From JANRKH01 sp964351245 (lineage in GTDB: Bacteria > Pseudomonadota > Alphaproteobacteria > Rickettsiales > Rickettsiaceae), in NCBI GenBank assembly GCA_964351245.1, contig CAYGNF010000012.1, positions 1-28,571 of the forward strand: a stretch of DNA of 28,571 nt. Direction: 5' to 3'. The notes under the pieces were generated by a model. That model saw only the letters and a list, made by a program, of their open reading frames with translations. It was not told the DNA's origin and made no database searches. Shown here piece by piece: positions 8,807 through 15,919 of this stretch (the stretch's first letter is position 1; every line of letters begins with the position of its first letter). The position numbers and the translations under genes were made by a program.

Positions 8807-9910
8807 TTATCTATTCACTGCAAATAAACGTACTAAAATTAATGTAGATCCTAATGTAATAATGACAATAGGCATCAATATTGCAAAAAATGAGCTGACA
8901 CCATGAGCAAACATTACTATAGATCCTATTTCTTTTGCACTATGCGCTATAAATCCAAGCGCAGTGCCATATCCCAAAGTTCTCCATTGAGACATACCTC
9001 GTGGATTTATAGTTAAAAAGCAACAGGACATTAGGGTGATTGCAGTACAATAAATAGGTCTGAACAATAATTTGTAATAATAATTAACAAATTTATCTGC
9101 CCTGATACCCGCTTTTTCTAATTCTGTAGCAAGGCCTCCTAATCTCCAGAATGAAACATTTTCAGGAGAGTCAAATGTTTTAATGATAGTGCTAAAACTT
9201 ATATTACTCCTAAGGACTATGTCTCCTATATTTTTCCTTACTCCTTCTTTATCTACTATAAAAGCATTCTTACTCAACTGGATACCAGAGCTCAGGAAAT
9301 AAGCATAGTCAGACTCTATTCTATCCAAGGGCCTATTATTAAAATCAAGATTTAATATGGTAACATTCTGTATGGCTTGTTCATCTCTTAAAATTAACTT
9401 CGATGTAATGATTCTGTTACCAGACTCCAAAGATTCAAAAATATATAGTCCAGAGTCTATAACGGAGATCATATTAATCTTCTTGGAGATGGCATATTTT
9501 CTTTCAATAGATGCTTGTATCTCTAAACATAATGCTCCCAAAGGCTGTATCAGCGCTATAAAAATAACTCCAATAACAAAAGAAGTAATAAGCAATGGTT
9601 GCAAAAATTTCCATATAGAAATTCCGCTAGTAGATAATACGATTATTTCATTTCTTTTGGATAAAGTATGAATAAAATATAGAGCAGTGATTAAAAAAAT
9701 CATTGGTAATATTTCATTTAAGATGAAGGGTATTTTTAATATTCCAAGTACCAAAATCTCATATACTGGTACGATTACACCTTTAAGTCTACTCATTACA
9801 TCAAAAATACTAAAACAAGCAACCAGCGTAGTAAGAGGTAGTAGTACTGAGATCAGACTAACGATATATGTACGTGTTAAGTACAGAAAAAGTGTTCTTG
9901 TAAGCAACAT
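8807..9910 (-). CDS. lptG: LptF/LptG-family LPS export permease (LptG-like)
   Basis: 367 residues, the usual YjgP/YjgQ family length. LptF and LptG form the membrane part of the LptB2FG ABC transporter, which extracts LPS from the inner membrane. Three hydrophobic segments lie in the N-terminal 120 residues. A beta-jellyroll-like periplasmic domain of about 150 residues follows, then three membrane segments near the C-terminus. The N-terminal RTLFLYLTRTYI and SKRNEIIVLSTSGIS segments are typical of the family. LptG is preferred over LptF by overall resemblance, but this is not certain. No partner lptF, lptB or lptC lies nearby. Confidence 0.8.
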   Translation of the reverse strand: MLLTRTLFLYLTRTYIVSLISVLLPLTTLVACFSIFDVMSRLKGVIVPVYEILVLGILKIPFILNEILPMIFLITALYFIHTLSKRNEIIVLSTSGISIWKFLQPLLITSFVIGVIFIALIQPLGALCLEIQASIERKYAISKKINMISVIDSGLYIFESLESGNRIITSKLILRDEQAIQNVTILNLDFNNRPLDRIESDYAYFLSSGIQLSKNAFIVDKEGVRKNIGDIVLRSNISFSTIIKTFDSPENVSFWRLGGLATELEKAGIRADKFVNYYYKLLFRPIYCTAITLMSCCFLTINPRGMSQWRTLGYGTALGFIAHSAKEIGSIVMFAHGVSSFFAILMPIVIITLGSTLILVRLFAVNR

Positions 9911-10230
9911 GGTTCATTTTTTAATATTAAATGCCTCCTGATACGAAGCAATATGATTCACTTGTGAGCACTTTCTTAAATAATTTGTATGTAGTTTTTC
10001 AATAATCCAAATGATTATTTTGGGAACGATTATGTATTATTTAAGACCATATATTTATGCAGCTTATACTATATAAATCTTTTTATGATATAATGTTATT
10101 ATTAAAGTGTTTACTAGCGTGACTCCTAATCTTCATTAATTAAGTTATATCACAAGATGGTATATCAAGCAAATGACTTAATTAATAAATAGTTTTGGAG
10201 AAACGGAGTTGCAGTGAAAGATTTTACAGA
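9911..10230. other. intergenic region, no gene seen, contains a long-loop inverted repeat
   Basis: 320 bp between the lptG-type start and the CAU tRNA 3' end, strongly AT-rich. It contains a perfect 11-bp inverted repeat, ATTAATTAAGT (10135-10145) with ACTTAATTAAT (10176-10186), enclosing 30 nt. This lies downstream of the tRNA on its strand. There is no U-run and the arms are nearly pure A/T, so a terminator call is not justified. No ORF with a convincing start was recognised. Confidence 0.5.
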
Positions 10231-10307
10231 TGGTGGGTCTGGCAGGACTTGAACCTGCGACAACACCGTTATGAGCGGTGCGTTCTAACCAACTGAACTA
10301 CAGACCC
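10231..10307 (-). tRNA. tRNA with CAU anticodon (tRNA-Ile2 or elongator tRNA-Met)
   Basis: A 77-nt cloverleaf on the minus strand. The acceptor pair is GGGTCTG/CAGACCC, the D-arm has AGTTCAGTTGGTTAGA, the anticodon stem is CACCG/CGGTG with loop CTCATAA (anticodon at 10271-10273), the T-arm is GCAGG/CCTGC with loop TTCAAGT, the discriminator is A and CCA is encoded. A CAU anticodon reads AUG, or AUA if C34 is converted to lysidine by TilS. The G1-C72 pair rules out initiator tRNA. Choosing Ile2 or Met needs comparison with the other CAU tRNAs of the genome. Confidence 0.95.
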
Positions 10308-10463
10308 TTTAAAATGATGAACTAGATTCATCAACATAGAAAAGTTTGAGCATCAAAGATACAAAGCCTCAGCTTCAGCAAACTTTTGCTGTTTAAGATT
10401 TAGCAAATTGACGCAAAATAAGAACTACATATAATACTTTTTTTACACTAAGTCTACAGCAAA

Positions 10464-11144
10464 TTACCTTACCCGGGCGATTTTTAATATGTCCTTAGTA
10501 GAATAGTGTTTTGGGCGTCCATATACTGCCGGATTTTTGAAACTAAAAAGTTCGGGAAGGTGTTTTTGCATCTGGCGGGGATCTTGGAATGATATTTGGA
10601 TAGTATTTCTTCGAAAATCATTACCATCTTCAGGAATTTCAAGAGAAAGCAACTTGATCGGTTTTGTAAAAAATTCTATTCTAGCTCTTTGATCTGTGTC
10701 TTTATGGCTTACCAAGAGTCTGATAATATTATTTTCTTCTTGATATTCGAGTATATTCAAATTAGAAGAAATAGAGATTTTATCTTCGAGTAGAAATTTG
10801 AATATATTATCCTTGGCATCTATTCTTGATAATTCTTCCAGCTCATAATCATATACAGAAACATAGTTTTTTGTCCCAACTATTGCAAGCGGGTGAGGCG
10901 CTTCGTAGTTAGCTCTGAACAGATAGGGTTTTTTGATTAACAATATTCCCTTTGAAATCACTCCAGATTTATCTTTTTGTTCAAAAGGAAGAGCTACCTG
11001 CTGGAGAGTTTGAAGATATGCCTCTATTTTGGATATAGACTTAGGTTGATTTCTGGCTACTCCATTTGTATTATAAATAAAAGGCACAAAAACAATAACG
11101 ATTAATTTACAAAATAACGATCTAATTTTGTTGGAATATTTCAT
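10464..11144 (-). CDS. lolA: Outer-membrane lipoprotein carrier protein LolA
   Basis: 226 residues from the chosen ATG at 11144. An ATG at 11168 would add eight residues but lacks an SD, whereas 11144 has AAGG 6 nt upstream and yields a compact signal peptide (basic MKYSNKIR, hydrophobic LIVIVFVPFIY, ending near NTNGVA). LolA carries lipoproteins across the periplasm from LolCDE to LolB. The SKIEAYLQTLQQVALPFEQKD stretch and the GILLIKKPYLFRANYEAPHPLAIVGTKNYVSVYDYE segment match the LolA beta-barrel start and its hydrophobic-cavity region. It diverges from pntAA with about 56 bp between the starts, so the promoters are close together. Confidence 0.85.
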   Translation of the reverse strand: MKYSNKIRSLFCKLIVIVFVPFIYNTNGVARNQPKSISKIEAYLQTLQQVALPFEQKDKSGVISKGILLIKKPYLFRANYEAPHPLAIVGTKNYVSVYDYELEELSRIDAKDNIFKFLLEDKISISSNLNILEYQEENNIIRLLVSHKDTDQRARIEFFTKPIKLLSLEIPEDGNDFRRNTIQISFQDPRQMQKHLPELFSFKNPAVYGRPKHYSTKDILKIARVR

Positions 11145-11200
11145 TCTTAGCCTTATACTAATTATCATTAACGAGATACTAGAAGATTATATATAAAATT

Positions 11201-12322
11201 ATGAAAATTGCTACCATAAAAGAACATGACAATTCTGAATGCAGAGTATCTATTACTCCCGATTCATCAAAAAAGCTCATTCAATCTGGCTTTGAAATAT
11301 CGGTTCAGCAAGATATAGGACTGCTTGCGAATTTTACAAATGAAGAATATGCAAAACATACTAAATTATCTAATGTTGAACTGGAAATTTTAGGAGACAG
11401 CGATATTATCACAAAAGTCCAACCTCCTTTAGTAAATTCTAACTATGCCGAAGCCCAGTTTGCTAAAGCAGGATCTGTTATTATTGGTTTTATGAATCCT
11501 TATCATAATAAAGAAATGATAGAGTTTTATTCTAAGAAAAAAGTGAGTCTTATTGCTATGGATTTGGTACCACGATCGACAAAAGCCCAAAGCTTTGACG
11601 CTCTATCTTCTCAGGCGAGCTTAATCGGATACAGAGCAGTTATAGATGCAGTTAGTATTTATGATAGAGCCGCCCCAATGATGATGACAGCCGCTGGCAG
11701 TATATCTGCAGCAAGGGTTTTGGTACTAGGAGCTGGGGTAGCCGGATTACAGGCAATAGCAACAGCCAAAAGGCTTGGTGCCATAGTATATGGCTATGAT
11801 GTAAGATCCGCTGCAAAAGAGCAAGTCGAAAGTTTAGGTGCGAAATTTATGCACCCAGATGTAGGATTAGATTTTACAGATGCTGGCGGATATGCAAAAG
11901 AAGTCTCTAGTGATTTTGCAAAAAGACAAGAAGAGATGTTAGAGGACAAAATCAATCAGTTTGATATTGTGATCACAACGGCAATGATACCTGGTAAAAA
12001 GGCTCCTATTCTGCTTACCAAAGCTATAGTAGAAAAAATGAGACCCGGTTCTGTGATCGTAGATATTGCAGCTTCGAGCGGCGGCAATTGTGTACTCACA
12101 GAGATAGATAAGATAGTAGAGCATAGTAAAGTTAAGATTTTAGGATACTCCAATTTTGCATCAAGAATAGCCAATGATGCATCCAAGCTATACGCAAATA
12201 ACATAGCAAATCTTATTCTATATTTATTTAAAGATAAGAGTATAATAGACCCATCAGATGAAATAGCAAAAGCAATGCTACTGACCCATGACGGTGTAAT
12301 ATTATTTGAGAATAAAGCATGA
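11201..12322 (+). CDS. pntAA: NAD(P) transhydrogenase subunit alpha, part 1 (NAD-binding domain)
   Basis: 373 residues, the peripheral NAD(H)-binding dI component of proton-translocating transhydrogenase, as a separate polypeptide like other alphaproteobacteria. The signature RSTKAQSFDALSSQASLIGYRAV (around 125-147) is clear, and the Rossmann glycine motif GAGVAGLQA starts at 177. The membrane parts (PntAB, PntB) are not in the window. Its stop overlaps the start of the patatin-like gene (ATGA). The SD is weak. Confidence 0.93.
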   Translation: MKIATIKEHDNSECRVSITPDSSKKLIQSGFEISVQQDIGLLANFTNEEYAKHTKLSNVELEILGDSDIITKVQPPLVNSNYAEAQFAKAGSVIIGFMNPYHNKEMIEFYSKKKVSLIAMDLVPRSTKAQSFDALSSQASLIGYRAVIDAVSIYDRAAPMMMTAAGSISAARVLVLGAGVAGLQAIATAKRLGAIVYGYDVRSAAKEQVESLGAKFMHPDVGLDFTDAGGYAKEVSSDFAKRQEEMLEDKINQFDIVITTAMIPGKKAPILLTKAIVEKMRPGSVIVDIAASSGGNCVLTEIDKIVEHSKVKILGYSNFASRIANDASKLYANNIANLILYLFKDKSIIDPSDEIAKAMLLTHDGVILFENKA

Positions 12323-13257
12323 GTAGAATCATAATCATATTTTGTATTTTGTATTCTTTTGCCTTATCAAGCTGCACAAGCAAAATGTTTGACCGCAATA
12401 TTTCCACTACTCTCACTCATACCACCGCTGTTCCTGGCAATATTGAAGTAGCATTAGTCCTTGGAGGGGGGGGCGCAAGAGCAATTGCAGAAATTGGAGT
12501 AATAGAAGTTTTGGTAGAAAATAATGTTCCGATAGATTTAATTGTCGGCACAAGCGCTGGTAGTATTATAGGGGCTTTGTACGCTGATAATCAAGATATT
12601 ACCCATATAAAAAAAATATGCCTTAACTTCAAAACCAATGATTTAGTCAAGGTTTCTTTAAAGGATGCGCTCAGTGGCACAAGATCTCTTAAAGGAGGGC
12701 TCGATAGTAGCGCCGGAGAGAGATTTGTTGCTGACAGCATTACATCAAGAGTTTTTCAAGATCTCAAAATACCGTTGATTGTAGTTGCTACAGATCTCAA
12801 ATCCGGGCAAACTATAGAGCTCAATAATGGCGCAATAATTCCAGCTATTAAAGCCTCCTGCGCTATACCTGGACTATTTTCACCTGTGGAAATGAATGGT
12901 ATGATACTAGTAGATGGATGCGTATCTGCGCCAGTAGGAGTATATGTTGCAAAAAAATATAATCCTAGCATGATAATAGCCGTTGATGTTTCTACCCCTT
13001 TAGGCAATGCTAAAATTAAGAATATGTTTGATGTGGCTCATAGATCTGCGTATATAAGTTACGAGGCGCTTAAAGAGCTAAATGTGAAAGCAGCAGATAT
13101 ATTAATTACTCCGAGCATGGCTGATATTGGTATATTTGAAGGTCAAAAAAATCAGGAAATGTATATTGCAGGCAGGCAAGCTGCATTAAAGCTAATGCCA
13201 AAAATTAAACAATTAATGTATAATAAAAATATCAAGACAATTAAAAAGAAGAAATGA
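12319..13257 (+). CDS. Patatin-like phospholipase lipoprotein
   Basis: 312 residues. The N-terminus is a lipoprotein signal peptide with lipobox LSSC (Cys19), so the protein is probably membrane-anchored in the envelope. The patatin catalytic fold follows: oxyanion motif GGGGAR (49-54), nucleophile elbow GTSAG (Ser79) and the dyad Asp in VDGC (D199). The C-terminus is a lysine-rich tail. Patatin phospholipases of other Rickettsiales are sometimes released into host cells; the lipobox argues for an envelope role here. It overlaps pntAA by four bases (ATGA), but no functional link between the two is known. It is the last core-like gene before the accessory island. Confidence 0.88.
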   Translation: MSRIIIIFCILYSFALSSCTSKMFDRNISTTLTHTTAVPGNIEVALVLGGGGARAIAEIGVIEVLVENNVPIDLIVGTSAGSIIGALYADNQDITHIKKICLNFKTNDLVKVSLKDALSGTRSLKGGLDSSAGERFVADSITSRVFQDLKIPLIVVATDLKSGQTIELNNGAIIPAIKASCAIPGLFSPVEMNGMILVDGCVSAPVGVYVAKKYNPSMIIAVDVSTPLGNAKIKNMFDVAHRSAYISYEALKELNVKAADILITPSMADIGIFEGQKNQEMYIAGRQAALKLMPKIKQLMYNKNIKTIKKKK

Positions 13258-13358
13258 TTCAAGTATCTCTTGCTGCATTTATGAGTGATCCAGCTCCATT
13301 CTTTGATGAGAGAATTGCCTTCGTACTTCTGTAGCAAAAAGAAAGATCGGGGCTCAAA
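13254..13358. repeat. possible dispersed-repeat remnant at the left edge of the island
   Basis: The stretch between the patatin-like gene and the first MNT gene is less AT-rich than other intergenic DNA here. Read on the plus strand it contains a 25-codon ORF (13254-13331) starting inside the patatin stop (ATGA). Read on the minus strand it begins CTTTTTGTCATTTTGAGC, which resembles the ends of dispersed intergenic repeats seen in some bacterial genomes. Only a genome-wide search could show whether it recurs. A real short gene is the weaker alternative. Confidence 0.3.
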
Positions 13359-13661
13359 ATGACAAAAAGTTTGCATTATCAATTCATAGAAAAATTGAAA
13401 TCCTTGCCATTTATTGATGAAATATGGCTTTTTGGCTCAAGAGCAAGAGGAGATAATCTAGAGAGATCTGATATTGATCTTGCGATCTTATGTTCTAGCG
13501 CTAGTGATTCTGATTGGTTAAAAGTAAATGATATTATAGAAAATGCTGATACATTACTCAAAATAGATTGCGTTAAATTCGATCAAGATACAATTAGCAA
13601 AGAGTTGTATGATAATATTTTAAAAGATAGGAAGCTGCTTTATGATAAAAAGCAATATTAA
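13359..13661 (+). CDS. MNT-type nucleotidyltransferase, MntA-like antitoxin (copy 1)
   Basis: 100 residues, a minimal nucleotidyltransferase of the polymerase-beta superfamily. The motif GS-X10-D-x-D is complete: G26-S27, D38 and D40 in GSRARGDNLERSDIDL. In MntA/HepT toxin-antitoxin modules this enzyme transfers AMP from ATP to a Tyr of its HEPN partner and blocks its RNase activity. It overlaps the next HEPN gene by 20 bp, so the pair is translationally coupled, which supports that assignment. Codons 10 to about 71 are identical at DNA level with a second copy at 15660. First gene of the accessory island. Confidence 0.88.
   Translation: MTKSLHYQFIEKLKSLPFIDEIWLFGSRARGDNLERSDIDLAILCSSASDSDWLKVNDIIENADTLLKIDCVKFDQDTISKELYDNILKDRKLLYDKKQY
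13386..13570 (+). repeat. 185-bp perfect direct repeat, copy 1 (inside MNT gene 1)
   Basis: Every base from ATAGAAAAATTG at the left to AAAATAGATTG at the right matches 15663-15847 by direct reading. Identity stops sharply at both ends. The repeat covers the nucleotidyltransferase catalytic core only. Confidence 0.95.
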
Positions 13662-14025
13662 ATTTGAGAAGTTCAAAAAAGCATTACTTTCTCTTGAAGC
13701 CATTTACTTAAAACCTATGCAAGATGACAGGTCTAACCTAGACGCCACCATACAACGATTTGAATTTACATTTGAGTTAGCCTGGAGATTTTTAAAAGAT
13801 TATTTTTTTGAGCGTGATATCGCATTGCATTATCCCAAAGAAGTAATGCAAGAAGCTTTTAATGTCAATTTAATTGGCAATGAACATATCTGGATACAAA
13901 TGCTCAAAGACAGAAACATGACCTCTCATACTTATGACGAAAAGTTAGCAGATGAGATTTATCTCAGAATCAAATTGTATGTACCGGAATTACGCCATTT
14001 ATTAAACAAGATTATCGATATTTGA
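13642..14025 (+). CDS. HEPN-domain protein, HepT-like toxin (HI0074 family, copy 1)
   Basis: 127 residues, the all-helical 'nucleotidyltransferase substrate-binding' HEPN type of the HI0074 family. It has the sequence DATIQRFEFTFELAWRFLKDY (35-55) typical of that family. It also has the HEPN active-site motif R-X4-H-x-Y as RNMTSHTY (R91, H96, Y98). In characterised HepT the Arg and His make an RNase site and the Tyr is the residue AMPylated by MntA. It starts inside the MNT gene (20-bp overlap), so it is expected to be the toxin half of that pair. The active-site residues are intact. Confidence 0.87.
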   Translation: MIKSNIKFEKFKKALLSLEAIYLKPMQDDRSNLDATIQRFEFTFELAWRFLKDYFFERDIALHYPKEVMQEAFNVNLIGNEHIWIQMLKDRNMTSHTYDEKLADEIYLRIKLYVPELRHLLNKIIDI

Positions 14026-14033
14026 GTAAAGTT

Positions 14034-14228
14034 ATGACCATAATCTTCGAGCCACTTCATGAATCACATTTTTCGTTACTGCTGAAGTGGCTGGAGACGG
14101 GCTATGTCAAAAAATGGTGGGATCAGGACACGGAATATACGCCGGATTTGGTGCTAAATATGATAAATTTCCTATATCCCATGCCCATACATCACGTAGC
14201 ATTATCTGAAGGAGTAAGGATTATATGA
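14034..14228 (+). pseudogene. 5' fragment of a GNAT acetyltransferase, joined to unrelated C-terminal codons
   Basis: 64 residues from ATG 14034; a TTG at 14022 would overlap the HEPN stop. Residues 1 to about 35 (FEPLHESHFSLLLKWLETGYVKKWWDQD) look like the start of an AAC(6')-type GNAT acetyltransferase, normally about 150-180 residues. The acetyl-CoA-binding part is missing. The last 20 or so residues (ending PIHHVALSEGVRII) do not resemble GNAT. They could be the tail of a lost MNT gene, since they sit directly before a HEPN gene and end in its ATGA overlap. That last point is inference. Not expected to be active. Confidence 0.7.
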
Positions 14229-14671
14229 ACAAGTTTAATGAAATTATAAGGATTGCAGATATTCATGCTGAAAGAGTAAGAGCAGCAACTGATAATATCA
14301 GACATTTATTTTCAATAGATGCAGCAAAGGTCAGAAAAATGCAGAGAGAGGATTTAGCTTGGACAGAGCTATCACTTAGTAGATTTAGCAAATTACAAGA
14401 TTTGATCGGCAGAAGAATAATAGCCGCATTTTTTGAAATGAATGAAGAAAATACTATGAATGTCACTATTTTGGATAAAGTTCGCAGACTAGAAAAATTG
14501 GAGCTACTAGATGCTCAAATATGGAAAGATATGAGAAATGCAAGAAACCATACAACTCATGAATATCCAGATGCGCCTGAATTAACTGCAAAATATTTAA
14601 ATCCAATTTATGATCTGGCTCCAAAATTAATAGAAATATTAAATAATATCAAATCTAAGGTTAGCATATGA
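14225..14671 (+). CDS. HEPN-domain protein, HepT-like, second family
   Basis: 148 residues, helical, and different in sequence from the two HI0074-type HEPN proteins nearby. It still carries the HEPN motif R-X4-H-x-Y as RNHTTHEY (R107, H112, Y114). It has a strong SD (AAGGAGTAAGGAT) and overlaps the truncated acetyltransferase (ATGA) upstream and the YciI-like gene (ATGA) downstream. No intact MNT gene directly precedes it. Either its cognate antitoxin was lost, the YciI-like protein is its partner, or one of the two MNT proteins of the island acts on it. Confidence 0.78.
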   Translation: MNKFNEIIRIADIHAERVRAATDNIRHLFSIDAAKVRKMQREDLAWTELSLSRFSKLQDLIGRRIIAAFFEMNEENTMNVTILDKVRRLEKLELLDAQIWKDMRNARNHTTHEYPDAPELTAKYLNPIYDLAPKLIEILNNIKSKVSI

Positions 14672-14985
14672 TGAACAAAGCAAAAACCAATCTCTTTGTA
14701 GTGATCTTGAGTTACAAGGTTCCATTGGAAAAAATTGACGCATTCAGATCAGCTCATTTAGATTTTTTGAGCAATTATTACGATAAGGATGTTTTTATTA
14801 CATCAGGTCGTCAGGTGCCGCTTACAGGGGGATTAATAATTGCAAAATGCGATAGTAAGGATGATTTGCAAAAAATACTTGCACAAGACCCTTTTGCATT
14901 AAATAATCTAGCAACTTATGAGATAATAGAATTTTCTCCTACAAAATGGAGAAATGTTCTTGACCCCATCTTGTCAGAAGAATAG
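14668..14985 (+). CDS. YciI-like protein
   Basis: 105 residues of ferredoxin-like YciI type: an N-terminal FVVILSYKVPLEKIDAFRSAHLDFL segment with the conserved His (here SAHLDF), a central GGLIIAKCDSKDDLQKIL strand-helix and a DPFALNNLATYEIIEFSPTKW ending. Family members are small, dimeric and mostly of unknown function. The gene begins inside the stop codon of the second HEPN gene (ATGA), so the two are translated together. It is not a known antitoxin family, but the coupling makes a functional link possible. Confidence 0.8.
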   Translation: MMNKAKTNLFVVILSYKVPLEKIDAFRSAHLDFLSNYYDKDVFITSGRQVPLTGGLIIAKCDSKDDLQKILAQDPFALNNLATYEIIEFSPTKWRNVLDPILSEE

Positions 14986-15020
14986 CAGCTAAACAAAATG
15001 TATTTTAGGAGTGTGATGAT

Positions 15021-15158
15021 ATGAAACAGAGAGCAACAATAATTTATTTAACTGGCAAGCAGGGGGCCGGCAAATACACCATAGATAAGGAGTTGCGCGA
15101 GAAAGATTTGCTTGCTGCCCAAGAATCCTGTTTGATGAGTTTATGGGAAAATAAGTAA
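15021..15158 (+). pseudogene. N-terminal fragment of a P-loop kinase
   Basis: A 45-codon ORF starting at ATG 15021 with an AGGAGTG SD-like stretch about 8 nt upstream. Residues 6-25 (TIIYLTGKQGAGKYTIDKEL) contain a Walker A motif GKQGAGKYT and closely parallel the start of the P-loop gene at 16318. After about residue 27 the similarity ends and the frame stops at 15158. It is a remnant of a paralogue and cannot fold as a kinase. A different paralogous copy survives further right. Confidence 0.75.
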
Positions 15159-15213
15159 GAGTTCGATGAGCATTTACGGGTCATTTTACAACAACAAACA
15201 GCGTGAGGAAAAA

Positions 15214-15642
15214 ATGAAAAACAAAATTTATACATTCAAAATATCTGCAGATAATAAAACTTTCAGGATCATAGAAATAAAAGGCGAAAAAAGCCTCTAT
15301 GATTTAGCAAATTTCATAGTTAAATCTTTTGATTTTGATATGGACCATGCATTTGGTTTCTATAATAATATTAAAGATTTATACAGTAGCGATGAAATTT
15401 ATGAGCTATTTACTGATATGGATGACTGCGAGCCAAGTGAAAACGCCCAAGGAGTGAAGAAAACAAAAATTTATTCCGTGTTTGAGCCAAAAAAGAAAAT
15501 GGCATTCTTGTTTGATTATGGGGATGATTGGATTTTTCTAGTAGAATGCAAATCTATTGCAGAACCTATAGAAAAAACAAGATATCCGCGTATTGTTGAG
15601 AAAGTTGGAAAATCACCAGAGCAATATCCTGATTATGACTAA
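15214..15642 (+). CDS. pRiA4b ORF-3-like protein
   Basis: 142 residues from ATG 15214. An ATG at 15166 would add 16 residues, but 15214 has an AGGAAAAA SD and gives the family-like N-terminus MKNKIYTFKISADNKTFRIIEIKG. The family pattern is an IYTFKI strand, SLYDLANFIVKSFDFDMDHAFGFY, then a MAFLFDYGDDWIFLVECKSI core and a RYPRIVEK ending. The family is named after an ORF of Agrobacterium plasmid pRiA4b and often occurs near mobile elements; its function is unknown. It is flanked by a kinase fragment and the second MNT gene. Confidence 0.75.
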   Translation: MKNKIYTFKISADNKTFRIIEIKGEKSLYDLANFIVKSFDFDMDHAFGFYNNIKDLYSSDEIYELFTDMDDCEPSENAQGVKKTKIYSVFEPKKKMAFLFDYGDDWIFLVECKSIAEPIEKTRYPRIVEKVGKSPEQYPDYD

Positions 15643-15659
15643 GAATAAGTGGATGCATA

Positions 15660-15887
15660 ATGATAGAAAAATTGAAATCCTTGCCATTTATTGATGAAAT
15701 ATGGCTTTTTGGCTCAAGAGCAAGAGGAGATAATCTAGAGAGATCTGATATTGATCTTGCGATCTTATGTTCTAGCGCTAGTGATTCTGATTGGTTAAAA
15801 GTAAATGATATTATAGAAAATGCTGATACATTACTCAAAATAGATTGTATTAGATTTGATCCTAACAACATTAGCGCTGAATTTTGA
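15660..15887 (+). CDS. MNT-type nucleotidyltransferase, MntA-like (copy 2, C-terminally truncated)
   Basis: 75 residues. The catalytic motif GS-X10-D-x-D is intact (G18-S19, D30, D32), and residues 2 to about 63 match copy 1 at both protein and DNA level. It lacks the last roughly 25 residues. After ISAEF there is a TGA, but an AATAATATTTTAAAAG stretch shared with copy 1 continues in another frame, showing a frameshift near the C-terminus. It lies 32 bp before the next HEPN gene, in MntA-HepT order. Whether the shortened protein is functional is unknown. Confidence 0.85.
   Translation: MIEKLKSLPFIDEIWLFGSRARGDNLERSDIDLAILCSSASDSDWLKVNDIIENADTLLKIDCIRFDPNNISAEF
15663..15847 (+). repeat. 185-bp perfect direct repeat, copy 2 (inside MNT gene 2)
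   Basis: Identical to 13386-13570 throughout its length, 2277 bp apart, including all third codon positions. The surrounding sequence is only loosely similar or unrelated. Confidence 0.95.
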
Positions 15888-15919
15888 ATAATATTTTAAA
15901 AGGTTAAAAGGTAATTTAT

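Noticed and set aside
10376..10394. Hairpin CAGCAA/TTGCTG followed by TTT as a terminator
   Set aside because: The T-run is short and on the plus strand, where no gene ends; lolA and the tRNA are on the minus strand, where there is no T-run.
15566..15871. Minus-strand ORFs opposite both MNT copies
   Set aside because: They are antisense shadows; their sequence similarity to each other simply reflects the 185-bp DNA repeat.
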